From the NCBI GenBank assembly GCA_964488495.1, contig CAZAUQ010000003.1, positions 1-64,000 of the forward strand: a DNA stretch of 64,000 nucleotides, in the 5' to 3' direction. Positions 26,822 to 35,063 of this stretch are shown piece by piece. How positions within the stretch are numbered: the stretch's first letter is position 1; each line of letters starts with the position of its first letter. The notes below the pieces were generated by a model, which worked only from the letters and a program-made list of their open reading frames with translations, ran no database searches and was not told the origin of the DNA. This DNA is from UBA1402 sp964488495. GTDB lineage: Bacteria; Bacteroidota; Bacteroidia; Bacteroidales; UBA1402. The translations under genes and the position numbers were made by a program.

Positions 26822-27595
26822 TTATCCGAATTTTCCGGTTAAATATTCTTCAGTACGTTTGTCAGAGGGATTGGTAAACATGATTTCTGTCTTGTCGTAT
26901 TCCACCAGTTCTCCCAGATACATAAACATGGAATAGTCTGAAATTCTTGCAGCTTGTGCCATATTGTGCGTAACGATGACAATAGTAACTTCTTTTTTTA
27001 ATTTCACCAACAGTTCTTCAATCAGATTGGTGGCTATGGGGTCCAGGGCTGAAGTAGGTTCGTCCATAAGCAAAATGTCTGGTTTCAGCGCCAGCGCCCG
27101 GGCAATGCACAGGCGCTGTTGCTGCCCTCCCGACAAAAAAGAACCCCTCTTGCTCAGACTATCTTTGACCTCATCCCAGAGTCCGACACTTTTGAGTGAT
27201 GTTTCCACCAATTCGTCTTTTTCCTGTCGCGATTGTTTGATTCCTATCAGTTTGTAACCGGCCAGCACATTGTCGTAAATGCTCATGGTGGGGAAGGGAT
27301 TGGGGCGCTGAAATACCATACCGGCCATTCTCCGCACTTCGCTGGGATTCATTAGCAGCAGATCTTTGCCTCTGAGCTCTATGCTACCGCTGATACGAAT
27401 ATCGGGATATAATTCATGCATACGGTTGATGGCGCGGATCAGAGTGCTTTTGCCGCAACCCGAAGGCCCCATCACCGAAGTAATCAAACCTTCATAAATA
27501 TTGGCCGAGACTTTATTGACTGCGTATTTGCCTGGTACATAGGAAACACTCAACTCTTTGAGGCTCAAAATAGGTGTTGTGGTTAAATTCTCCAT
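26822..27595 (-). CDS. pstB: phosphate ABC transporter ATP-binding protein
   Basis: The 257-residue ATPase shows Walker A GPSGCGKSTLIRA, the signature LSGGQQQRLCIARALA and Walker B ILLMDEPTSALDP, followed by the switch His in VIVTHNMAQAARISD. The ATG at 27595 gives the usual family length; a longer frame from 27706 would add 37 residues inside pstA. The start overlaps the pstA stop by 13 bases. Confidence 0.96.
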   Translation of the reverse strand: MENLTTTPILSLKELSVSYVPGKYAVNKVSANIYEGLITSVMGPSGCGKSTLIRAINRMHELYPDIRISGSIELRGKDLLLMNPSEVRRMAGMVFQRPNPFPTMSIYDNVLAGYKLIGIKQSRQEKDELVETSLKSVGLWDEVKDSLSKRGSFLSGGQQQRLCIARALALKPDILLMDEPTSALDPIATNLIEELLVKLKKEVTIVIVTHNMAQAARISDYSMFMYLGELVEYDKTEIMFTNPSDKRTEEYLTGKFG

Positions 27596-28443
27596 TTTTT
27601 TGCGAGTTGTTTGGCCAGTATATTTAAACTTAAAACCAGCAAGAGTAAAAACAGGGATGCGCTCCAGATCATGCTTTGCAGGTTGGGGTCGTTGTAAAAT
27701 TCCCAAATCAGCAGCGAAACTGCCGAAGAAGGCTTACTGACATCCCATTGTATGGCTGTTGCTCCAAGAGCCGTCAGCATCAGGGGAGCAGTTTCGCCGA
27801 TAACTCTTGAGATGGCCAGCAGAATTCCCGTAAAAACACCCCCGAAAGCCGAGGGTAACAGCACCTTCAATACTACGCTGAAGTAGGGGGAACCCAGAGC
27901 CAGGCCGGCTTCTTTGAGACTGGCCGGTAAAAGGTTCATGGTTTCTTCGGTAGAACGTACAATCAAAGGCAACATCATAATAGCCAAAGCAACACTCCCG
28001 GCCAGCGATGAATAGCTTTTCAAAGGAATGACCACCCAAAGATATGCAATGATGCCGAGAATAATCGATGGAGTGCCCTGCAGTAAATCGGTCAAAAACC
28101 GAACTACGGCAGAAAACCGGGTTTTACGGTTTTCGGAAATATAGATGCCGGTCATTACACCAATAGGGATAGCAATAACCGAAGCCAAAATCACCATTAT
28201 CAGGGTGCCGACAATACCGTTGGCAATACCTCCGGGTATGGATTCATTGTTGTTGATGGCCAGTAAAGCGTCGAGGGTGCTGGGTGTCGTTTCTGTAAAA
28301 AAGGCCCAGTTGATTTGTTTCCAACCCTTGAGTAACACTTCCCCTATAATCAGAACGAGCGGTACAGCTGTCAGGGCCGAAAGTACGATCACCGAAACGC
28401 TGAGTAACTTATTCTTGAACAATCTGTATTTTAAGGAGCTCAT
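27583..28443 (-). CDS. pstA: phosphate ABC transporter permease PstA
   Basis: This 286-residue permease has six membrane helices and the binding-protein-dependent transport loop SLKEAGLALGSPYFSVVLKVLLPSA, here recognised by EAGLALGSP. Segments GTPSIILGIIAYLWVV and MLPLIVRSTEE are typical of PstA. It overlaps pstC by four bases (ATGA) and pstB by 13. Confidence 0.95.
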   Translation of the reverse strand: MSSLKYRLFKNKLLSVSVIVLSALTAVPLVLIIGEVLLKGWKQINWAFFTETTPSTLDALLAINNNESIPGGIANGIVGTLIMVILASVIAIPIGVMTGIYISENRKTRFSAVVRFLTDLLQGTPSIILGIIAYLWVVIPLKSYSSLAGSVALAIMMLPLIVRSTEETMNLLPASLKEAGLALGSPYFSVVLKVLLPSAFGGVFTGILLAISRVIGETAPLMLTALGATAIQWDVSKPSSAVSLLIWEFYNDPNLQSMIWSASLFLLLLVLSLNILAKQLAKKWRI

Positions 28444-29294
28444 AGGCTGTGACGTTTAATCATGAGTCTACCCAGGAAATTGATAATGGCCGTTATCAAA
28501 AACAAGAGTAGTCCAATGGCTATGAGCGAAGACAACTTGAGTCCGTCGGCTTCACCAAACTGATTGGCAATGATACTGGCCATGGTATTGCCTGTATCCA
28601 TCAGTCCGTGTGGAATTCTGTTGGTATTGCCGATGAGCATGGTTACAGCCATGGTTTCACCGATAGCCCTGCCTAAAGCCAGTATATAAGCCGAAAAGAT
28701 GCCAGAAAAACTGCCGGGAAAAATAATGTTTCGGATTACTTCGGCCCGTGTAGCACCCAGGCTATAGGCTCCTTCTTTCAGTTCCTGAGGCACCATGCGT
28801 ATAAATTCGGCACTCAGTGAGGCAGCATAGGGAATAATCATAATGGCCAACACCAGCGAAGAGGTGAGTATTCCAAAGCCTTGATCCGAAAGTTCCATCG
28901 ACTGAATCAAAGGCCTCAGGGCATAGAAACCCCAGAGTCCGTACACTATCGAAGGAATGCCTGCCAGTAGATCGACTACGCCGCCCAATAAAGTAGCCAC
29001 TTTTTTCCCTCTGAAGTATTCTCCGACAAAAAAGGATACCGGCAACGAAAATGGCAGACAGAATACCAAGGCGAACAAAGAAGTCAGCAAAGTTCCGCTG
29101 ATAAAGGCCAGGGCTCCGTATTGCTCGCTTCCTGTACTGGAATTCCACTCGCTCGAAAAGATAAAACCGAAAAATCCGAATTCCTTAAAAGCCGGCATTG
29201 CTCCTTTGCTTAATGAAAAGAACATTCCGGCAAAAATCAGCAAAATAAACAAGGCTGAAACAAGCAGTAAGGATCTGAAGATTTTGTCTGACAT
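28440..29294 (-). CDS. pstC: phosphate ABC transporter permease PstC
   Basis: This 284-residue permease has six helices. The EAA-like loop is LKEGAYSLGATRAEVIRNI and the family segment AGIPSIVYGLWGFYALRP is present. It pairs with PstA to form the channel. It starts 13 bases after the pstS stop and overlaps pstA by four bases. Confidence 0.95.
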   Translation of the reverse strand: MSDKIFRSLLLVSALFILLIFAGMFFSLSKGAMPAFKEFGFFGFIFSSEWNSSTGSEQYGALAFISGTLLTSLFALVFCLPFSLPVSFFVGEYFRGKKVATLLGGVVDLLAGIPSIVYGLWGFYALRPLIQSMELSDQGFGILTSSLVLAIMIIPYAASLSAEFIRMVPQELKEGAYSLGATRAEVIRNIIFPGSFSGIFSAYILALGRAIGETMAVTMLIGNTNRIPHGLMDTGNTMASIIANQFGEADGLKLSSLIAIGLLLFLITAIINFLGRLMIKRHSL

Positions 29295-29307
29295 CAGCAG
29301 CTAAGAA

Positions 29308-30339
29308 TTACAAGGGCTTTCCGTTGTACCGTATCTCCGACAGGGCTTTTTGAGCCTTGGCAATGACTTCTTTCGAAAGCGGAGCGTAATGTACCAGGGT
29401 TGTTTGTGCCTGTGCTGCCGGACTGAGCATAAAGTTGAGTAAACTTACTGTAGCCCGGGCCTGAGCTTCGCTTCTGTTGGCGTAAGCCTGGTCTCTGTAC
29501 ACAAGGATCCAGGTAAAACAACTGATAGGATAGGAGCCTTTCACGCTCGAGTTGGTAATCATGCTGCGGGTGTCATCGGCGATCTCTTCCTGTGCAGCGG
29601 CAGAGATAGACAGGCTCGAGGGCAGTACATATTCTCCGGCTGCGTTTTGCAGATAAGCAATGGGGCTGTTCACTGCAAAAGCATATTCTGAACCTATGTA
29701 ACCTATGGCTCCTTCGGTCTGGCTGATGGTACCTGCCACTCCGGGATTGCCTTTGGAGGCTATGCCGTGAGCAAAATTGATCGATTTTCCAGTACCCAGG
29801 TTTGCTGCCCAATCGCTGCTCACCTTGGTCATATAATCGCTGAATACAAAGGTGGTGCCGCTGCCGTCGGATCGGTAAACCGGAGTAATCGCTTTGTCGG
29901 GCAATTCAAGTCCAGGATTGATTTCCTTGATGGCGGCATCGTTCCAGCTAGTGATTTTGCCCAGATAAATGCCGGCAATCAAATCGCCTGTCAACTTCAG
30001 AGAGCTTACTTCCGGCAGGTTGTATGAAAGAACAACGGCTCCCAGGCAGGTGGGAATGTGGATGGTAGCGTTCATTTCGGACATTTCTTTATCGCTCAGG
30101 TAAGCGTCGCTGCCCGCAAAATCGACCACTTCGTCTTTAAGGCTGCGAATCCCTCCGCCGCTACCGATGCCTCCGTAAGAAACATCGATGCCTGCGTTTT
30201 TACTAAAAGTCTTAAAAACCATGTTGTAATAGGGCAGGGGAAAAGTGGCTCCGGCACCCGAAAGACTAGTTTTCTGATCACAACTTATCAACAACAGACT
30301 GCTGAAAGTTAAAAGGAAAATTGCTTTTTTCATTTTCAT
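29308..30339 (-). CDS. pstS: phosphate-binding lipoprotein PstS
   Basis: The 343-residue solute-binding protein has a lipoprotein signal ending LLLISC (Cys20), so it is anchored in a membrane. Phosphate-contact segments are visible: SGAGATFPLPYYN at the N-terminus, YGGIGSGGGIRSL, FAGSDAYLS and YRSDGSGTTFVFSDYM. It heads the leftward operon pstS-C-A-B-phoU-phoB-phoR-porin. A candidate PHO box lies 70-85 bases upstream. ATG 30339 and 30333 are both possible. Confidence 0.95.
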   Translation of the reverse strand: MKMKKAIFLLTFSSLLLISCDQKTSLSGAGATFPLPYYNMVFKTFSKNAGIDVSYGGIGSGGGIRSLKDEVVDFAGSDAYLSDKEMSEMNATIHIPTCLGAVVLSYNLPEVSSLKLTGDLIAGIYLGKITSWNDAAIKEINPGLELPDKAITPVYRSDGSGTTFVFSDYMTKVSSDWAANLGTGKSINFAHGIASKGNPGVAGTISQTEGAIGYIGSEYAFAVNSPIAYLQNAAGEYVLPSSLSISAAAQEEIADDTRSMITNSSVKGSYPISCFTWILVYRDQAYANRSEAQARATVSLLNFMLSPAAQAQTTLVHYAPLSKEVIAKAQKALSEIRYNGKPL

Positions 30340-30407
30340 CGTTTAAAAATAAAGATTCAATTCTCCTGCAAAAATCAGCAAGGTTTATGTCAGATTCATC
30401 TCAAACT

Positions 30408-30424
30408 TGTTACGTTGCTGTTAA
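30408..30424 (-). promoter_or_regulatory. candidate PHO box upstream of pstS
   Basis: On the minus strand TTAACA (30424-30419), five bases and GTAACA (30413-30408) form a direct repeat with an 11-base period. This is the spacing and nearly the sequence of known PhoB/PhoP boxes (TTAACA-N5-TTAACA in Bacillus). It lies in the 105-base gap before pstS. A weak -7 element GATTTTTG follows downstream. Confidence 0.5.
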
Positions 30425-30444
30425 GATAAAATTCCTGCCCAGGC

Positions 30445-31158
30445 TTAATTGCGCGAATACACCAGGCCATTTTGAAGCGCATATTTTATAAGTCCATAAT
30501 GCTTAGCCAGATATATTTCTTTTACTGTATAATCCTCCCATTCTTCCGCCAGATCGAGGCATGTAAAATGTAACACCTCTCTATAGAGAATATTTCCTAC
30601 CCTAAGGCTGTCCAACAAGCTGAGAGTAGAATAGGTTTCGTTTTCTTCCTCATAACCTTGATCGGTCATTGTCATGCTCATATAGCTATCACCACAGCCC
30701 AATCGGCTCATTTTTTGATAGTTGAAGTTGTACGTAAAGTAAGTTCTGCCTACCTGAACACTGATTTCATCCCCATAGGAATCCCATAAAGCGGAAAGCG
30801 ACAAAGAAAATCCCGTATCATAGGTGGATCCGTAGTCTTGGTAGTATTGCTCTCTGTAGGATCTGTGTGTAGTGATAAAAAAATAGCCACCCCAGGATTT
30901 ATCAAAATCCGTGTAGTTGCTTTGCATGGTAAAGCTTTGGCTGATGCCGTTCTGGTCTGTCATGACAAAACTGTCGCCTATGCTGTCGTTGGTCAGCCAG
31001 ACTTTGTTGTCGTTGCTGACATAATACGTTTCTTCGCAGGCAAGGGGGGAATCTTCGCCGCAAGACACCAACAGGAACAAGGCAAAGAGTAGGAGTAAGC
31101 CACGAAAAAAGATCCGCAGAATCGGTTTAAAGCCAGCCCGAGCCCTAGTCTGAACCAT
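30445..31158 (-). CDS. hypothetical lipoprotein
   Basis: From the ATG at 31158 the protein has a basic N-terminus and a lipobox ending LFLLVSC (Cys33), so it is a predicted lipoprotein of about 237 residues. An in-frame ATG at 31233 would add a further 25 residues and overlap the upstream gene by 17 bases. The body is rich in Tyr, Ser and Asp with no recognised domain. The segment LDSLRVGNILYREVLHF resembles ADSLQIGSKYYKEVFKL in the preceding lipoprotein, so the two are probably distant paralogues. Its function is unknown. Confidence 0.65.
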   Translation of the reverse strand: MVQTRARAGFKPILRIFFRGLLLLFALFLLVSCGEDSPLACEETYYVSNDNKVWLTNDSIGDSFVMTDQNGISQSFTMQSNYTDFDKSWGGYFFITTHRSYREQYYQDYGSTYDTGFSLSLSALWDSYGDEISVQVGRTYFTYNFNYQKMSRLGCGDSYMSMTMTDQGYEEENETYSTLSLLDSLRVGNILYREVLHFTCLDLAEEWEDYTVKEIYLAKHYGLIKYALQNGLVYSRN

Positions 31159-31216
31159 AGCCGAAGTATTAGCTTGAAACGAAGTCCGATTGTAATTCTG
31201 TATGTTTCCCCAGTTG

Positions 31217-31831
31217 TTATTCCTGAATTGCATAATATTCCTGATTAGTCATTTTGATGAGCAAGATGCCCTGGTCGTAATTATAGAACAAACTGTCTAC
31301 CCTTATGGAATCTTTTGTGTACCAATAAGAGTCGTAATCTTTGAGCTTGAAAACCTCTTTGTAATACTTGCTGCCGATTTGCAGTGAATCGGCAATGGTT
31401 ACGGGCGGCCAAAAAGCGGTGTCGGCTGCTTGCAGGGGAATCATAAACGAGGCAGAACCGATCCGGGCCGAAAGACGATAGGTGGAATCCGTTTCGTTGC
31501 TGAGATTCAGGCTGATGTTAAAGATGGGATAATCCGCTTCCATAACGGTGGTATTGACTTCGTACTCATAGACAGTTACTACCTGGTTGCTGCAAAAGAA
31601 AAGATCATCGGGATAGCTTTTATTCTTTTCGCTGGCACGGACAGTCGAAAAACTGACAGTATGTCCTCCCGAATGTTCAAATTTGTAAACCTGCCCGTTC
31701 TGATAGGGTACTTTTGCGAGGATTTCCTCAGGCAAAGGGCCCAGATCGATGGTTTGGTATTCAGTGGGCCTGCAGCCTGTCCACAGCAACAGGATGGTAA
31801 ACAGCAAGGCAAAAGCGTAGTATTTACTCAT
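31217..31831 (-). CDS. hypothetical lipoprotein, paralogue of its downstream neighbour
   Basis: The 204-residue product has a clear lipoprotein signal, LLLWTGC with Cys20. The body looks like a beta-rich domain without known motifs. Both this gene and the next share a DSLxxGxxYYxEV segment near the C-terminus and similar length, and they are adjacent on one strand, so they are likely a diverged tandem pair read together. No link to the phosphate operon is evident beyond position. Its function is unknown. Confidence 0.7.
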   Translation of the reverse strand: MSKYYAFALLFTILLLWTGCRPTEYQTIDLGPLPEEILAKVPYQNGQVYKFEHSGGHTVSFSTVRASEKNKSYPDDLFFCSNQVVTVYEYEVNTTVMEADYPIFNISLNLSNETDSTYRLSARIGSASFMIPLQAADTAFWPPVTIADSLQIGSKYYKEVFKLKDYDSYWYTKDSIRVDSLFYNYDQGILLIKMTNQEYYAIQE

Positions 31832-31910
31832 AAACTTTGAATAATAAATAAGGAGAAGTTATATTAAGAAGACAAAAAACAGGGAGACTTGTTACAGACA
31901 AATCAATATT

Positions 31911-34900
31911 TTAAAGTACGACAAGCTTTTGTTGTTGATGATTTCCCCGGCTGCTTATTTGCACCACATAGATTCCCGGAGTCAGATTCAGTACTATTTC
32001 TCCAGGCCCTATCCATTGAGTATGAACAGTCCTGCCTGAGAGGTCGTAAATGCTTAGTACACAATGTTCTCTGTATGAGAGCAAGTGGATGCTGTTGTCA
32101 GGTTGCCATATCTTGAAAAAAGCCTGTTGTCCGGTTACCGGCAAGCTTTCGATTCCTGTGTCGGAACCAGGGGCAAAGGCGCCCTGACTGTCGTAACAAA
32201 TGTATTGCAGCTTGTATTCCAGAATTTCTCCCTGTGTTGCCTTACCAAAAGTGAGGCTGGCCGGAGAATATTCCGCCAGACAGAGATTGCTGATGGCAGT
32301 AGGCGACATATAGCTTTTCTTTTTGAAGGTAAGGTAACAATCCACCTCTGTTTCGTCTGATTCTGGGCTCCTGAAGTAAAAAAACTTGCGTTCAAGCTGT
32401 CCGTTTTGGGCCGGAATTTCAAAGTTTTTGCTGCCTGTGACGGCTTCTGTGCCTTCTTTGCTGCCGGAGGCAGTCAGGGTGTATTGGCCGCTTTTGTCGT
32501 TCCAGTTGATGTTATCGAAACTAAATTCGTGCCAGCATTCCGGTTTGAGTCGCAGAGGCAGGCTGTACCAGGTGCCGTACTTGGCGTCCAGGTCAAAGCG
32601 AAAAATAAAGGCAGCTACTCCAGGCCAATTGGCGTGATCAACCACGATTTTCGATTCGGTGGTGCCACCCATTTTTTTCTCGGAAACCCAGCCCAGAGGC
32701 GCCTGGTTGTTTTTGCTTTTCAAAAATTGAGGATCCTCGATCAGGTTTAGTGTATCGCTGACTTCGATGCCGCTGGCAAACCCGATTTCCTTGTTGCCTC
32801 CGGTATCCAGATCTAAGATTTCTACGGCCGGCCGGGAGTACATAAAGATTTCGTTGCGGTACACATAAACGGAATCCCTGCATTGGGCAATCCGCCAGAT
32901 TTGCTCCAGGCTGTTGTCGCATAAATCCATCAGTTCCTTATCGGAAAGAGGGGCAGCCCACAATAAACTGTCGCTATTGAGCCTCAATCTCAGGCCAAGC
33001 CCCGAGCCTTTGCGAGCCGAAAAATCGAAGCCTCTGTGGCCGGACTCCTGAATTTGTAAAGCGAATTCGAGTGAATAATCACCCGAAGGATCGAAGCCCT
33101 CTGCCTGAATCAGTTCCTGCTCTTCTGTTTCGAGCCTGACTTGATACGCTTCGTGCAAACGCTCAGGAAGTTTTTTTTTTAACGACAGTCCGCCGGGTGC
33201 AGACAGATTAAGTTCAGGAGCCGGATTAAGTTCGGGATAAAGCGATTTGACAGGAATCAGTTGCTTGGTTGTACGCTTGCCCGACCACTTCAGTTCCAAC
33301 ACATCCTGCTGTCCGGCCAGGCTTTCGATTAGTATATTGTGCCGATGACTGTTGAAAGGCGGCAGTTCTACCGCATACTCTGCAGGCTCAGCAGTGTTCG
33401 GAGTATTGAGTAAAATCTTGCCGTTAATATAGAGTCTGCTGGCTGCGGTGGTGCTCAGATAAAGGGTGTAGGCTTCTCCGTAACGAGTTTCCAGGCTGCC
33501 CGACCAACGCAGGCTTTTTACATTAGCCCCGGCAGGGCTGTCGGGTATACCCACAGCAGAATCGATGCAGTCGGCAAAGCGGCTGTCAGAATAATAATAA
33601 GCCTTAAGGCCGCTCCCTGAGGCCGGTTTAGGATTATCCAACAGATAATCTATCACACTCAGTTTGTTGTTTCGGGCCAGGTAGACAAAAGACAACAGGC
33701 CTTCGTCGATGGCGTTCTGATCGATTTGCGGTTCAGAGCAGAAACGTCCGGCATCCAGGTCGGATACCAGTTCCCAGTCGCTGTAACCGGCTGCTGAAGT
33801 GGCAGCGTAAATTTCAGCTCCGTTGGCGATTACGTAAGCATTGTCGAAAGCATCCAAAATGATTTGAACCCGGCAATAGGAATTTACTTTTTGTCCTTTG
33901 TTGTAAATAAGGTTGTGATGCCAGTTGCCGTCGGTATCNNNNNNNNNNNNNNNNNNNNNNNNNNNNNNNNNNNNNNNNNNNNNNNNNNNNNNNNNNNNNN
34001 NNNNNNNNNNNNNNNNNNNNNNNNNNNNNNNNNNNNNNGGGTATGTCGGCGATTTTGAGCGAAGTGATGCCCTGCCTCAGGCAGTTGCCCGAAGTCCGGC
34101 TGTCCGTGAATTGGATGGCTTCGCTCAGAGCCACCTGATTCCCGTAGGTATCTTTCCAACTGCGGCCGTGGTCATCGCTGTAGGCATAACAGAGGTCGTG
34201 GTTGGTCTGTCCTCCAAAATCGTCTCTCCAGCACCAGGAAACATGCAATCGGCCCTGCTTGTCGTAATCCATGCGGTTGATGTAGGCGCAGGAATTTGGG
34301 TTGGTATCCATGCCCTGGACGTAACGGCCTACAAGACTCCAGCTGTGAGTGTCGCCATCGTATTCGCGCAGATAGCTGTCTCCGTCGCCGCTCAGTTTGT
34401 AGCGGCATTCAAACAGCAGATTTCCGTCTGGTTTTTCGATAAAGCGGGGATAGGTCACATCGGGTACAGACACGCCGGTTTCGAGTTCATTGGTGTTAGA
34501 TCCGAAATTTCCGGCTGTCCATGCCAGACTGTCGTTATTGGCCAGACCAATAACAGAACGGCAATAATGCAAAGGATCGTTGTGATGGTCATACGCGAGG
34601 TGAATGCTGCCGTCTTTTTTGCATATACCCATGGTGATCACGTTATGGGCATCATCGCGACTGTTTTTGTATGGGAGCACCACTTCGTCCCATTGGCCGG
34701 CCGGTAGTTGACGACGGGCTATGCAGACTTTGCGTTCCAGATTATAATATACGGTATACTGCCAGCCATTGTAGCTGATCAGAGCATCCTGCTGAAAGGC
34801 CTGTCCGATGAGTTGTTCCTGAGAATTCTGCATGACATGGCAGCCGGAACCGGGATTCGTTTCGGCCACCCGGTAAAGAGAGACTTCAGCTCTGGCATGA

Positions 34901-34950
34901 AAAATTAAGGAGAAAAAAAGAAAGAGAAAAACAGAAAAGAATCTGGACAT
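31911..34950 (-). CDS. T9SS-exported BNR-4 beta-propeller protein with PA14 domain (candidate polysaccharide lyase), interrupted by assembly gap
   Basis: The 5' part (34039-34950) has a signal peptide (MSRFFSVFLFLFFSLIFHARA) and most of a BNR-4 propeller with DDAHNVITMGI and HLAYDHHNDPLHYCRS. After the 100-N gap the propeller resumes with DGNWHHNLIYNKGQ. Next come a PA14-like module (GLKAYYYSDSRF to YINGKILLN), two beta domains and a T9SS type A sorting domain (LSIYDLSGRTV to GIYVVQIS). BNR-4 propellers include the PL24/PL25/PL27 lyases and GH145; the HH-containing motif fits that fold. Catalytic type is inference. The two halves lie in different frames across 100 N, so the real gap should be 102, 105 or another length of 3k bases. 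It is divergent from the HTCS gene. Confidence 0.8.
33939..34038. other. assembly gap (100 N)
   Basis: Exactly 100 N inside the BNR-4 gene. The coding frames on the two sides fit only if the true length is a multiple of three, so the run is a placeholder. Confidence 0.97.
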
Positions 34951-34989
34951 GCTACAATTATGGTAAGGATTTAAGTATTATTTCAGTGG

Positions 34990-35023
34990 CGAAGATACAG
35001 CTTTATTTTATTTTGAGAAACAA
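34990..35023 (-). promoter_or_regulatory. weak promoter candidate for BNR-4 gene
   Basis: On the minus strand TTG (35021-35023), 23 bases and TATCTTCG (34990-34997, one mismatch to TAnnTTTG). It overlaps the divergent HTCS promoter in the 113-base shared gap. Confidence 0.3.
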
Positions 35024-35042
35024 GGCTTTTTGATTTACTTTG
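35012..35042 (+). promoter_or_regulatory. promoter candidate for HTCS gene
   Basis: TTTG (35012-35015), a 19-base spacer and TTACTTTG (35035-35042, one mismatch to TAnnTTTG) lie 22 bases before the ATG at 35064. Confidence 0.45.
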
Positions 35043-35063
35043 TGCACAAATACCTGAAATACC

